In this document: one piece after another, positions 39,026 through 46,552 of the stretch
Position numbering within the stretch: position 1 is the first letter of the stretch
How the letters are laid out: the number at the start of each line of letters is the position of its first letter
Source of the DNA: an uncultured Oscillospiraceae bacterium
GTDB taxonomy: Bacteria; Bacillota; Clostridia; Oscillospirales; Acutalibacteraceae
Assembly: GCA_948471095.1 (NCBI GenBank)
Contig: CAOKRG010000017.1
Location: 1 to 46,552, forward strand
DNA: 46,552 nucleotides
Reading direction: 5' to 3'
Notes under the pieces: generated by a model
Told to the model about the DNA's origin: nothing
Database searches by the model: none
What the model saw: the letters and a program-made list of their open reading frames with translations, nothing else
Program-made: the position numbers and the translations under genes

Positions 39026-39820
39026 TCAGCCCGTTTGGCCGCCCTCCTCCGGCAGGTGCCAGGGCTTGACCTCCGCATTGAAATAGTCCAGGCCCTTCTG
39101 GAATTCTTCCTCTTCGGCCTGGCCCAGAATGTCGATGGAGTAGATATCGCAGAAGCTGGGCGGGGCCATCAGGTTGTTCATGCCGTCATGGTTGATTCGG
39201 ATTTTTTGCCCCACTTCCAGCTGGCCGTTGGATACCTTTTCCTGGGGGGACAGAGTGAATATCCGGGAAACCAGGTCCAGGTTCACATCATCGCCCTCCG
39301 CCATCAATTGGTTCACATAGTCTTCGGTATAAAAGTAGAAGCCGTCGCTCTCATACACCAACACGCCCTCTATGACAGCGGGGTTTTCCGGAGAATGGAT
39401 GGAGCTCGGGGCCTCGGCTGGCTCCGGGCTGGGACCGTCCTCTGGCAGATGCCAGGGCTTGACCTCCGTATTGAAATAGTCCAGGCCCTCTTGAAATTCC
39501 TCTTCCTCCGCTTGGCCTAAAATGTCAACGGAATAAATTTTGTCGAACTGGGGCGGGGCAATCTCCCGCACGGAGCCGTCAAAATTTACCCGAACCTTCT
39601 GTCCCACCGCAAGCTCGGCCCCGGAGGCTTGGGCGGGGACCGTATAGATCAAGTCGCCGCCGCCCTCCGCGTAAAGATAGAAGGTTTCCCCATGCTGGTA
39701 GACCAAAACGCCCTCCATAGCTGCCCGGGGCTCTTCCTGGCCGCAGGCCGCCAGCGTCAGAAGCAGCAGGGCCAGGGCCCACAAAAGCGTCCGGCGAAGG
39801 CGGCGCCCGCGGCCGGTCAT
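39026..39820 (-). CDS. Lipoprotein with two tandem copies of one domain
   Basis: This 264-residue exported lipoprotein has a basic start, hydrophobic core and lipobox LAAC (Cys26). Residues 35-128 and 149-259 are repeats of one unknown domain. Each goes EGVLVY...FYxYxE, then VGQKxRxNxDG, APPxFxxIYSxDILGQAEEEEFQ and GLDYFNxEVKPWHLPE. The ends are nearly identical, so the duplication is recent or under gene conversion. A Ser/Pro/Glu linker separates them. The ATG overlaps the HIT gene stop (ATGA). It may bind a ligand or act in the cell wall; I cannot name a function. Confidence 0.83.
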   Translation of the reverse strand: MTGRGRRLRRTLLWALALLLLTLAACGQEEPRAAMEGVLVYQHGETFYLYAEGGGDLIYTVPAQASGAELAVGQKVRVNFDGSVREIAPPQFDKIYSVDILGQAEEEEFQEGLDYFNTEVKPWHLPEDGPSPEPAEAPSSIHSPENPAVIEGVLVYESDGFYFYTEDYVNQLMAEGDDVNLDLVSRIFTLSPQEKVSNGQLEVGQKIRINHDGMNNLMAPPSFCDIYSIDILGQAEEEEFQKGLDYFNAEVKPWHLPEEGGQTG

Positions 39821-40179
39821 TCCGCCTCCTTCTGGGGCGGGAAGGGGGGCCAGCCCATCTTTTGGCCCGCCAGCATGTGGAAATGCAGGTGCTGGACGCT
39901 CTGCATGCCGTCCTCCCCGCAGTTGTTGACGATGCGGAAGCCCTTCTCTAAGCCCTGCTCCCGGGCGATCTTCGCCGCCGCCTCAAAGATATGGGCCACA
40001 ACCCCGCTGTTTTCCGGGGTAATCTCCGCCGCGGAGGCGATGTGCTCTTTGGGGATGAGCAGCACATGGAAAGGGGCCTGGGGATCCAGGTCCCGAAAGG
40101 CCAGGACCGCTTCGTCCTCGTAAACCTTTGTGGAGGGGATCTCCCCCGCCGCTATTTTACAGAAAATGCAGTCAGACAT
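39817..40179 (-). CDS. HIT family nucleotide hydrolase
   Basis: This 120-residue histidine-triad protein is of the Hint/HinT type, which hydrolyses AMP-linked phosphoramidates. DCIFCKIAAGEIPSTKVYED opens the family; CxxC binds Zn in some members. The active-site motif is QHLHFHMLAG near residue 98. The Pro-rich WPPFPPQKEAE tail is a little unusual. The ATG is preceded by AAAGGAGCATATAATC. It shares an ATGA overlap with the lipoprotein gene, so the two are co-expressed. Confidence 0.94.
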   Translation of the reverse strand: MSDCIFCKIAAGEIPSTKVYEDEAVLAFRDLDPQAPFHVLLIPKEHIASAAEITPENSGVVAHIFEAAAKIAREQGLEKGFRIVNNCGEDGMQSVQHLHFHMLAGQKMGWPPFPPQKEAE

Positions 40180-40266
40180 GATTATATGCTCCTTTGATTG
40201 GATTTCGCATCAGTGCTGGGAGGACCTGGGAGCAGCCAAGCGCGCGTTAAAGAAGAAAGCTTCTTA

Positions 40267-40520
40267 AGCGCAACATTAAAAGTTTCGTCCACCTTTTCAA
40301 AGGTGGCAGGGTTCTTAGGGGCAGAGCCCCTAAGCCGCCGGAGGCCACTCCGTAAAACTCTCATTTTTATTTCTCCAGAAATAACATAGTATGGAAAACT
40401 GTTTTGGGCCTGCGGCCCGTTTTGTATTGTATGGCCTCCGGCGGCCAAGTTCATCAAACATGAACTTGCGGGCTCTGCCCTAAGAACCTGCAAGGGGCCT
40501 AACGCCCCTTGACCGCGCAA
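40267..40520. repeat. Mosaic intergenic repeat, copies l1 and l2
   Basis: Block l1 (40267-40355) has GCGCAACATTAAAAGTTTCG, CACCTTTTCAAAGGTGG, CTTAGGGGCAGAGCCCCTAA and CCGCCGGAGGCCACTCCG. Block l2 (40434-40515) has GGCCTCCGGCGGCC, a TTCATCAAACATGAA stem and GGGGCCTAACGCCCC. No gene is present in 40180-40653. Confidence 0.88.
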
Positions 40521-40653
40521 TGTGTTCCTACTATTAGCTTCCGGGGTAACATAACAACTCGCCACTTCCTAGGCCACCTAGTTTTCCCGGCAGCCGCCCC
40601 CCGTGTCCTTACCCGCGCCCACGGGGCCCATCAAAAAGACACCCGTTTGGCGC

Positions 40654-43284
40654 TCATCCCATCTGCTCTTTTACCAGCCCGGGCACCGCCGCCAGGGCCT
40701 CGTCCAGCTTGGTCTGGTCCTTGGCCCCGGCCATGGCGAAGTCCGGCTTGCCGCCGCCGTTGCCGCCGGTAAGCTGGGCCACGGCCTTGACCAGGGCTCC
40801 GGCCTTTAGGCCCTTTTCCTGGGCAGGCTTGTTGCAGGCCGCGCACAGGACGGCCTTGCCCTCGCTGACTCCCGCGAAAACCGCCGCGATGGGCTCGGGG
40901 CGCTCCTTGGCCTTGTCGCACAGGGCCCGCAGGGCGTCGCTGCCCGTGCCGGAGAGCAGGGCGTACACCACCTTCACGCCGTTTACGTCCTTGGAGTCCC
41001 GGAACACCCCCTCCAGGTTGGCGGAGGCCACCTTGGCGTTCAGGGCCTCGATCTGCCGGTCCTTCTCCTTCAGCTCGGCCATCACCTGCCTGGCCCGGGC
41101 GGGCAGGTCCAGAAGGTTCGCCACCTTCAGGGTTTTGGCGGTCTCCTGCAGGGCGGACGCCTGCCGGCCCAGCTCCAGCAGCACGCTCTTGCCGGTTACG
41201 CCCTCAATGCGCCGCACGCCCGCCGCCACGGAGGACTCGGAAACAATCTTAAAGAGCCCCAGCCGGGCGGTGTTGTCCATGTGGGTGCCGCCGCAGAACT
41301 CCCGGGAAAAGCCGTCCGCCACGGAGACCACCCGCACAATGTCGCCGTACTTCTCCCCGAACAGGGCCATGGCCCCCAGCCTTCTGGCCTCCTCAATGGG
41401 CATCTCTTTTACTTCCACCGGCACCGACTTTAAAATTTCCAGGTTGACCAGCCCCTCCACCTGGGCCAGCTCCTCCGGAGAAAGGGCCGCGAAGTGGGTA
41501 AAGTCGAACCGCACGTGCCGCTCGTTGACCAGCTGGCCGGCCTGCCCCACATGGTCTCCCAGCACCTTCCGCAGAGCCGCCTGCAGCAGATGGGCGGCGG
41601 TGTGGTTGCGCATGGTGTCAAAGCGCTGGGCGGAGTCCACCTCGGCGCTGACGCCGTCCCCCACATTCAAGACGCCCTCGCCGACCTGGGCCCGGTGCAG
41701 GAACACGCCCTCGTGGCGGGTCACGTCGATCACGTCCACGACAACGCCCTCGGCCTTCAGCTGGCCGCCGTCTCCGGCCTGGCCGCCGCTCTCCCCATAG
41801 AAGGGGGTGCGGTCCAGCACAACGGACACCTCGGCGCCCTCTCCGGCAGACTCCACCCGCTGGCCGTTCTGGATAATGGCCAGCACCTTTGCCTCCCCGG
41901 CAAGCTCCGTGTAGCCAATAAACTCTGTGGCGGGCAGCCCGCTGACAGCCCCGCCCTCGCCCTTCCAGGCGTCGGCCCCGGCGTTCTTCCGGGCGCTGCG
42001 GGCCCGCTCCTTCTGCTCCTTCATCAGCTCCTGGAAGCGGTCCTCGTCCACCAGCATCCCCCGCTCGGCCAAAATCTCTTTGGTCAGGTCCAGGGGGAAG
42101 CCAAAGGTGTCGTTCAGGGTAAAGGCGCTTTCGCCGGAGAACATTTTGCTCTCCGCCTTGTCAATGAACTCGGTGAGCATGGCCATGCCCTGGTCAATGG
42201 TGCGCTCAAAGCTCTCCTCTTCATAGGCCATCACCTTGCGGATGGTCTCCCGCTTCTCTTTGAGCTCGGGATAGGCCCCGCCGTTCTCCTCAATCACCGT
42301 GTCCACCACATCCTTGAGGAAGGGCCCGCGCACCCCCAGCAGACGGCCGTGGCGGGCGGCCCGACGCAGCAGGCGGCGCAGCACGTAGCCCCGGCCCTCG
42401 TTGCTGGGCAGCACCCCGTCGCCGATCATGAAGACGGTGGAGCGCATGTGGTCGGTGATGATGCGCAGGGAGATATCCGTCTTGGGGCTTTGGCCGTAGC
42501 GGACGCCGGTGATCTCGCTGATCTTTTTCATGATGTTCTGCACCGTGTCCACCAAAAACAGGTTGTCCACGTCCTGCATCACGCAGGCCAGGCGCTCCAT
42601 GCCCAGGCCCGTGTCGATATTCTCCCGCCCCAGGGGGGTGTAGTTGCCTTTGCCGTCGTTATTGAACTGGGTGAACACCAGGTTCCATACCTCCACATAG
42701 CGGTCGCACTCACAGCCTACGTCACAGTCGGGCCTGCCGCAGCTGTGCTCCGGGCCCCGGTCGAAGTAGATCTCTGAGCTGGGGCCGCAGGGGCCGCTGC
42801 CGTGCTCCCAGAAGTTGTCCTCCTTGCCCATGCGGCGCATATGGCTTTCCGGCACGCCCACCTCTTTTGTCCAGATGTCCCAGGCGTCGTCGTCCTCCTG
42901 GTATACGGTGACGTAGAGCTTCTCCTGGGGAATCTCCAGCACCTCTGTAAAGAACTCCCAAGCCCAGGGAATGGCCTCCCGCTTGAAGTAGTCGTTAAAG
43001 CTGAAGTTGCCCAGCATCTCGAAGAAGGTGCCGTGCCGGTCGTCGATGCCCACGCTTTCTATGTCCGGGGTGCGGATGCACTTCTGGCAGGTGGTCACCC
43101 GAAGCCGGGGCGGAGTGGACTCGCCGGTGAAGAATTTCTTCATGGGGGCCATGCCGGAGTTTATCAGCAGAAGGCTGTTGTCTCCCTGGGGAACCAGGGA
43201 GAAGCTGGGCAGCCGCAGGTGCCCCTTGCTCTCAAAAAAGCTCAGGTATTTTTCTCTCAGCTCGTTCAGTCCGGTCCATTGCAT
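40654..43284 (-). CDS. alaS: Alanyl-tRNA synthetase
   Basis: This 876-residue enzyme charges tRNA-Ala. The catalytic class II core starts MQWTGLNELREKYLSFFESK with NSLLLINSGMAPMKKFF. The editing domain has NHTAAHLLQAALR and EFCGGTH, whose His and Cys bind Zn. The C-terminal DHHA1-like domain ends at GGNGGGKPDFAMAGAKD. ATG 43284 is preferred because AAGGAGACGATTCAA precedes it, although the frame is open to 43302. The 272 bases upstream are repeat DNA; an alanine-type T-box lies about 1.1 kb upstream on the same strand. Confidence 0.97.
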   Translation of the reverse strand: MQWTGLNELREKYLSFFESKGHLRLPSFSLVPQGDNSLLLINSGMAPMKKFFTGESTPPRLRVTTCQKCIRTPDIESVGIDDRHGTFFEMLGNFSFNDYFKREAIPWAWEFFTEVLEIPQEKLYVTVYQEDDDAWDIWTKEVGVPESHMRRMGKEDNFWEHGSGPCGPSSEIYFDRGPEHSCGRPDCDVGCECDRYVEVWNLVFTQFNNDGKGNYTPLGRENIDTGLGMERLACVMQDVDNLFLVDTVQNIMKKISEITGVRYGQSPKTDISLRIITDHMRSTVFMIGDGVLPSNEGRGYVLRRLLRRAARHGRLLGVRGPFLKDVVDTVIEENGGAYPELKEKRETIRKVMAYEEESFERTIDQGMAMLTEFIDKAESKMFSGESAFTLNDTFGFPLDLTKEILAERGMLVDEDRFQELMKEQKERARSARKNAGADAWKGEGGAVSGLPATEFIGYTELAGEAKVLAIIQNGQRVESAGEGAEVSVVLDRTPFYGESGGQAGDGGQLKAEGVVVDVIDVTRHEGVFLHRAQVGEGVLNVGDGVSAEVDSAQRFDTMRNHTAAHLLQAALRKVLGDHVGQAGQLVNERHVRFDFTHFAALSPEELAQVEGLVNLEILKSVPVEVKEMPIEEARRLGAMALFGEKYGDIVRVVSVADGFSREFCGGTHMDNTARLGLFKIVSESSVAAGVRRIEGVTGKSVLLELGRQASALQETAKTLKVANLLDLPARARQVMAELKEKDRQIEALNAKVASANLEGVFRDSKDVNGVKVVYALLSGTGSDALRALCDKAKERPEPIAAVFAGVSEGKAVLCAACNKPAQEKGLKAGALVKAVAQLTGGNGGGKPDFAMAGAKDQTKLDEALAAVPGLVKEQMG

Positions 43285-43339
43285 TTGAATCGTCTCCTTC
43301 ATAATTTTTTAGCAATTTTGATTGATCGTACTTTTAAGG

Positions 43340-43530
43340 CCTTGGGGACTTAAGACCTTGGGGTTTCACCCCAAACCCCACAAACTTTTATACGCTTTTC
43401 GTGGGTGTGAGGCGCGAGCTAAGCGCTCGGTTTGGGGCAAAAAGCTACAACTGACACGGCAGCGGAGAATGACGAAATTTTCCCTTGCACTTGTACCAAC
43501 AAAATGTAACAGTAAAAGTTTGGTCAGCCT
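43340..43530. repeat. Mosaic intergenic repeat, copy m
   Basis: GGGTTTCACCCCAAACCCC, CGTGGGTGTGAGGCGCGAGC and CTCGGTTTGGGGC (the module of copies e and h, here reversed), then GGAGAATGACGAAATTTTC and CAGTAAAAGTTTGGTCAGCC. It fills the gap between alaS and the kinase gene. Confidence 0.82.
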
Positions 43531-43556
43531 TTTCATCTGTCCCCCAACGAGCCCTC

Positions 43557-44066
43557 TCACAAACTCCACTCCACCCGGTAGCTCCCATCGATCAGAATAT
43601 ATTCCAGCCCCCGGGCTTTGCACTGGCGGAGGTTCTCCTCATTATCCCGAATCAGCGCTTCCCGGTCCAGTTCCTCCTCTCCCCGCTGTTCCACCACATT
43701 GGCATAGCCGCAGATGTCCTTCCAGTGCTCCTCCACATACCGCCGGGTCATGACCAGGCATACATAGCGGGTCTCCCGCAGGTATTCCTCCGCCAGGCCC
43801 TCCCCCCAGTCAAAGGGGATGTAGCAGCCCTCCACGATCAAGTCTTGGCGGTTCTCCATGGCGGTCTTGGCCATCTCCCGCACAATGGGCCAGAGGTATT
43901 CGGTAAGCTCCGGGCCGTCCTCCGGGGTCAGGGTGGTCTGCCCGCTGCGGATAAGGCCCATTTTCAGATGGTCGATGGAGAGGTAGGGCCAGCCATAGGC
44001 TTCCAGCAGCCTTTGGGCCAGGGCGGTCTTGCCGGTGTGGCTGGCCCCGGCGATCAGAACGACCAT
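43557..44066 (-). CDS. P-loop kinase-like protein
   Basis: This 169-residue P-loop NTPase has the size of a small kinase. Walker A is LIAGASHTGKTALAQ (residues 4-18), a base/phosphate-acceptor segment YLSIDHLKMGLIRSG follows, and DLIVEGCYIPFDW takes the Walker B-like position. A lid-like Arg-rich part (REALIRDNEENLRQCKARG) comes near the end. It resembles adenylate-kinase-like and 2-phosphoglycerate-kinase-like proteins, but the substrate is unknown. GGAGGATTGAGCC precedes the ATG. It starts 3 bases after the membrane-protein gene. Confidence 0.8.
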   Translation of the reverse strand: MVVLIAGASHTGKTALAQRLLEAYGWPYLSIDHLKMGLIRSGQTTLTPEDGPELTEYLWPIVREMAKTAMENRQDLIVEGCYIPFDWGEGLAEEYLRETRYVCLVMTRRYVEEHWKDICGYANVVEQRGEEELDREALIRDNEENLRQCKARGLEYILIDGSYRVEWSL

Positions 44067-44069
44067 GGC

Positions 44070-44315
44070 TCAATCCTCCTTTTTAAAGTACTCGATGCCC
44101 GTGACCAGCAGCCCCAACAGGAGCAGCACGCCGCCAATTGCCAGCGGGGGCATCATGCCGCTTCGCAGGATGGCCGTCACGTAGCGGCCCTGGGCGGTGG
44201 GCCACTCGCTCACGTTCTCCATATAGGCCGCGCCCACCAGCAGCGCCGCCAGGCCCCAGATGGAGCCCAGCAGGGACAAAACGGCCCCGATTACGGTCCG
44301 CTTCAAGCTTTTCAT
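44070..44315 (-). CDS. Small two-helix membrane protein
   Basis: This 81-residue protein has two membrane helices (about 7-30, IGAVLSLLGSIWGLAALLVG, and 54-73, PPLAIGGVLLLLGLLVTGI) with a short outer loop and a basic KKED tail. I do not recognise a family. GGGGAGGAGGAAGGC gives ATG 44315. It is the first gene downstream of the T-box, and the kinase gene follows at 3 bases. Why alanine supply should control it is not clear. Confidence 0.8.
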   Translation of the reverse strand: MKSLKRTVIGAVLSLLGSIWGLAALLVGAAYMENVSEWPTAQGRYVTAILRSGMMPPLAIGGVLLLLGLLVTGIEYFKKED

Positions 44316-44344
44316 GCCTTCCTCCTCCCCTTTCTCTGAAAAAT

Positions 44345-44600
44345 GAAAAAAGCCTGCCTGTCCCAAAACTTGGGACGGGCAAGCCCGCGGTACCACCCAA
44401 ATTGCCCGGCGCAAGCCGGGCCAGCTCGAACCCGTTAACGCCGGGATACGCCGCCGCTCCTCGCGGCAGGGCGCGGCCGGAATGGCACAGCCTCCGGCCA
44501 AGGGAAGCGGCCCGCCTTCCCGCCCTATTACGGCTCGCACCCTCCGCCGCTTCTCTGCCAATAGGGCGGGGAAAGCGTCTTCTCCCCCGCTTTATAAATC
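44345..44600 (-). promoter_or_regulatory. T-box riboswitch, alanine specifier
   Basis: On the minus strand the antiterminator signature GGGTGGTACCGCGG (44397-44384) is followed by the terminator stem GCTTGCCCGTCCC / GGGACAGGCAGGC with TTTTTT. Upstream, stem I can be drawn: GGGGAG/CTTCCC at the base, TTCCC(C)GCCCTATT/AATAGGGCGGGAA above, with CAGAGAAGCGG and GGAGGGTGCGAGCC at the top. The specifier loop 3' side reads GGCGGGCCG, placing GCC (alanine, 44511-44509) in the codon position before GC. This fits the alaS gene downstream. Confidence 0.92.
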
Positions 44601-44666
44601 TGCATTCATAGCCAGAAAATGCGGAAAAGGCCCCGCTTTGGCCGCGTTCAACGGCTGTGAATCCAG
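44600..44666. repeat. ATTCATAGCC palindromic element, short copy
   Basis: CTGCATTCATAGCC (44600-44613) and GGCTGTGAATCCAG (44653-44666) are inverted ends (12 of 14 match). The middle, GCGGAAAAGGCCCCGC and TTTGGCCGCGTTCAAC, matches the copy at 31812-31935. It lies between promoter and T-box, so it is part of the leader RNA. Confidence 0.8.
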
Positions 44667-44686
44667 ATTCTAGGTCTTTTGCCTGT

Positions 44687-44715
44687 AGTATACCTCTTTT
44701 CCCCCGGTTTGTCAA
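44687..44715 (-). promoter_or_regulatory. Promoter of the T-box operon
   Basis: On the minus strand TTGACA (44715-44710), 17 bases and TATACT (44692-44687) are near-consensus. Confidence 0.88.
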
Positions 44716-44719
44716 CGGC

Positions 44720-46315
44720 TTAGGAGGGGAAAATTCCCTGGGCCACCTGGCGGAACACGCCCGCGGTCACGCCGCCGTCCTCCTGGGCCGACTCCCGCAG
44801 GACCGTGACGCAGCAGCGCTTGCCGCCGTACTCCACAAACCCGCAGTACCAAAAGTGGGAGAGCTCCCGGCCGTTTTCATAAACGCCGGTCTGGGCCGTG
44901 CCGGTCTTCACGCCGCAGGCCAGGCCCTCGGGGGCCCCCGCCGCCCCGGTGCCGGACCGGGCCGCGCTTTCCAGATATTCCCGCAGGGTCTGGGCGGTTT
45001 TGGCGCTCATGGCGGGCCGTTTTACGTCCGTAACCGCCTGCTGGGGGACCAGCTGGCCTTCCTCGTCCACCAGGCCCTCGATCAGCTTGGGGGACTGGTA
45101 TTCCCCGCCGGAGGTGATGGCGTTCATCAGCCCGCACATCTGCAGGGGGGTTACGGTCAGGTCCCCCTGCCCGAAGGAGAAGTTGGCCAGCGCCCGGGCG
45201 TTTTCCAGGGCCCTGCCTTGGGGCAGGGAGCCCGCGGCAGTCCACAGGCCCCGGCCGAATTCCTGGCTGGCCCCCAGGCCCAGGTTATAGGCCATGTCCA
45301 GCACCGGCTGGCCCCCCAGAGCCCGGGCGGCGGCAATGAAGTAGCCGTTGCAGGACTTCTCAATGGCCCCCCGCAGGTCCAGCGTCCCGTGGGCCTGGCC
45401 ATCATAGCAGTGAAAGAGCAGCCCCCCGGCGTTGAGGGAGCCCGTACAGTCAAAACGCTCCAGGGCGGCGCCGTTTTCCAACAGGGCCGCGGCCACGGCC
45501 AGCTTGAACACCGAGCCCGGGGCGTAAGCGCAGAAGGCCCGGTTCAAAAGGGGCGAGTCCTCCTCGTGGGCCGCGCTGCCCACGTCGGCGGGGTCAAAGC
45601 TGGGCACGCTGGCCAGGGCCCGTATTTTGCACTCGGGCCCCTCGGTGACCACCACCGCGCCCCTGCCCAGCCGTTTGGCCGCTTCCTGGGCCAGGGCCTG
45701 TAATTTCCGGTCCAGGGTGAGGGCTACCCCGCCCGCGGACTGCTCCAAAGTATCCACCGCCAGCCGCTGGGCCCCGGCGATCACCCGCCCCAGCGCGTCC
45801 ACCTGATAGTAAACGGAAATCTCCCCGCCGGAGCGGCTCAAGGCGTCGTTCATGGCCAGCTCCATGCCGGAGGCCCCCTGGCCCATGCTGTCCAGGTACC
45901 CCACCACATGGGGGGCCGGCTGGTCCGGCTCATAGCGGACGGGCACGTTGAACAGGTCCACGTTGGGGTCCTTCACATACCGGTCGATGGGAAGGGTAAA
46001 GGGCTTGCCGTCCTCCAGGGCCAGGGCCAGCCGGTCCCGGTACTTGCCCTCTGTGGCGGAGTCCAGGGCCCCGATGGTCTCAATGGTGGGGGCGATGGCG
46101 GCCATGCGGCGCTTTACGGTCCCCGTCAAGGGGACGAGGTTGCAGTCGTAAATGGTCCCCCGGGCCTTGGACACATCCAGCTTGTAGAGGCTCTGCTGCC
46201 CAGCGGCGGCCACATACTCCGCGTCGCCGGACACATGGGCGATGGAGTAGGCCGCCGCGCCCATAAGGGCCAGCAAAAGCAGAAAAATGAAATAGGCTTT
46301 ATACTTGATCTTCAT
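44720..46315 (-). CDS. Class B penicillin-binding protein transpeptidase
   Basis: This 531-residue class B PBP cross-links peptidoglycan outside the membrane. It has a short cytoplasmic start, one membrane helix (about 7-27), a PBP dimerisation-like part (SKARGTIYDCNLVPLTG onward) and a transpeptidase domain. SxxK is SVFK in YAPGSVFKLAVA, SxN is SCN in IEKSCNGYF, and KTG is in GVKTGTAQTG. It is short for FtsI or MrdA and close in layout to clostridial FtsI/SpoVD-like extra PBPs. GGGAGGACCCCT precedes the ATG. The exact role (division, elongation or spore wall) is not decided by the sequence. Confidence 0.93.
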   Translation of the reverse strand: MKIKYKAYFIFLLLLALMGAAAYSIAHVSGDAEYVAAAGQQSLYKLDVSKARGTIYDCNLVPLTGTVKRRMAAIAPTIETIGALDSATEGKYRDRLALALEDGKPFTLPIDRYVKDPNVDLFNVPVRYEPDQPAPHVVGYLDSMGQGASGMELAMNDALSRSGGEISVYYQVDALGRVIAGAQRLAVDTLEQSAGGVALTLDRKLQALAQEAAKRLGRGAVVVTEGPECKIRALASVPSFDPADVGSAAHEEDSPLLNRAFCAYAPGSVFKLAVAAALLENGAALERFDCTGSLNAGGLLFHCYDGQAHGTLDLRGAIEKSCNGYFIAAARALGGQPVLDMAYNLGLGASQEFGRGLWTAAGSLPQGRALENARALANFSFGQGDLTVTPLQMCGLMNAITSGGEYQSPKLIEGLVDEEGQLVPQQAVTDVKRPAMSAKTAQTLREYLESAARSGTGAAGAPEGLACGVKTGTAQTGVYENGRELSHFWYCGFVEYGGKRCCVTVLRESAQEDGGVTAGVFRQVAQGIFPS

Positions 46316-46418
46316 AGGGGTCCTCCCGAGATGGCGTTGCCTTAACCGGTCTTATTATGCGGCGTTTCGGGAGGATAATTCTTGAAGGGCGGGAGAAAAT
46401 AGAGAAGTACCGGCAGGG

Positions 46419-46552
46419 GCTCTGGGGTCGGGACTTATGACGTTGGCTTCGCCAAGCCGTCCCGAAGGGGCCTAACGGCCCCATTTTGTAATGTTTAGCC
46501 TCCGGCGGCTTAGGGGCTTTGCCCCTAAGAACCCTACCAGGTGCCTAACGCA
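46419..46552. repeat. Mosaic intergenic repeat, copy n
   Basis: GACGTTGGCTTCGCCAAGCC, GGGGCCTAACGGCCCC, GCCTCCGGCGGCTTAGGGGC and CCCCTAAGAACCCTACCAGG; the block runs off the window end. The stretch 46316-46418 holds the PBP leader and no gene. Confidence 0.88.

Noticed and set aside
40182-40565. A 127-residue minus-strand frame containing RRLRGSAPKNPATFEKVDETF
   Set aside because: The same peptide appears wherever the mosaic repeat is translated, so it is repeat DNA and not a gene.

Overview
The window looks like the chromosome of a GC-rich, low-oxygen Firmicute of the Oscillospiraceae type (the Flavonifractor/Lawsonibacter/Oscillibacter sort of gut clostridium). This rests on Firmicutes-style genes (an alanine T-box, IreB, a BmrCD-like ABC pair, a PepC aminopeptidase), strong GGAGG ribosome sites, and near-consensus TTGACA/TATAAT promoters. 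No species can be named from the sequence alone.

Left part (1-7230). Two broken fragments, the C-terminus of a tyrosine integrase and a piece of a surface protein, lie directly against a 5'-truncated trpF. Intact trpB and trpA follow with overlapping junctions. Next comes a metQ-metN-metI importer joined to a free methionine-R-sulfoxide reductase and a LysR regulator, probably a methionine/methionine-sulfoxide scavenging unit that ends at a strong terminator.

Mobile region (about 7316-15380). A second integrase stub abuts a phage-type replication block: a DUF927 helicase, a TGTGGAAC repeat cluster, a small protein, an HD hydrolase, a HAD-like phosphatase, a VRR-NUC nuclease and a DUF1492 late regulator. 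No terminase or capsid genes follow, so this is a remnant. A control and modification module comes next: two divergent consensus promoters, an orphan 110-aa protein, an XRE repressor, and an RHH / amidoligase / zinc-ribbon operon. The region ends with another XRE gene that has a palindromic operator, then tRNA-Ala(CGC). Upstream of the tRNA, on the same strand, are two 93-nt tRNA-like repeats and a promoter.

Core region with scars (15890-46552). A divergent MurE-like ligase, a GyrI-like protein and PepC are separated from murF by a second mobile remnant (20134-22193: serine recombinase stub, frameshifted zinc ribbon, DpnD/PcfM-like protein, DUF4160 and DUF2442). Then come VOC and GNAT genes, an FGGY kinase, polA, a SodC-like protein without metal ligands, ireB, a heterodimeric ABC exporter behind an attenuator-like leader, a second VOC protein, a purine PRTase, a duplicated-domain lipoprotein, HIT, alaS, a P-loop kinase plus small membrane protein behind an alanine-type T-box, and a class B PBP.

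Almost every long gap from 19.6 kb onward is filled by members of at least three non-coding repeat families: a mosaic block built around AAAAGTTTCGTC and ACCTTTTCAAAGGT, a larger foldback element, and a small palindrome flanked by ATTCATAGCC. These repeats, plus a run of three perfect hairpins at 35152-35238, are the least explained structure in the window.
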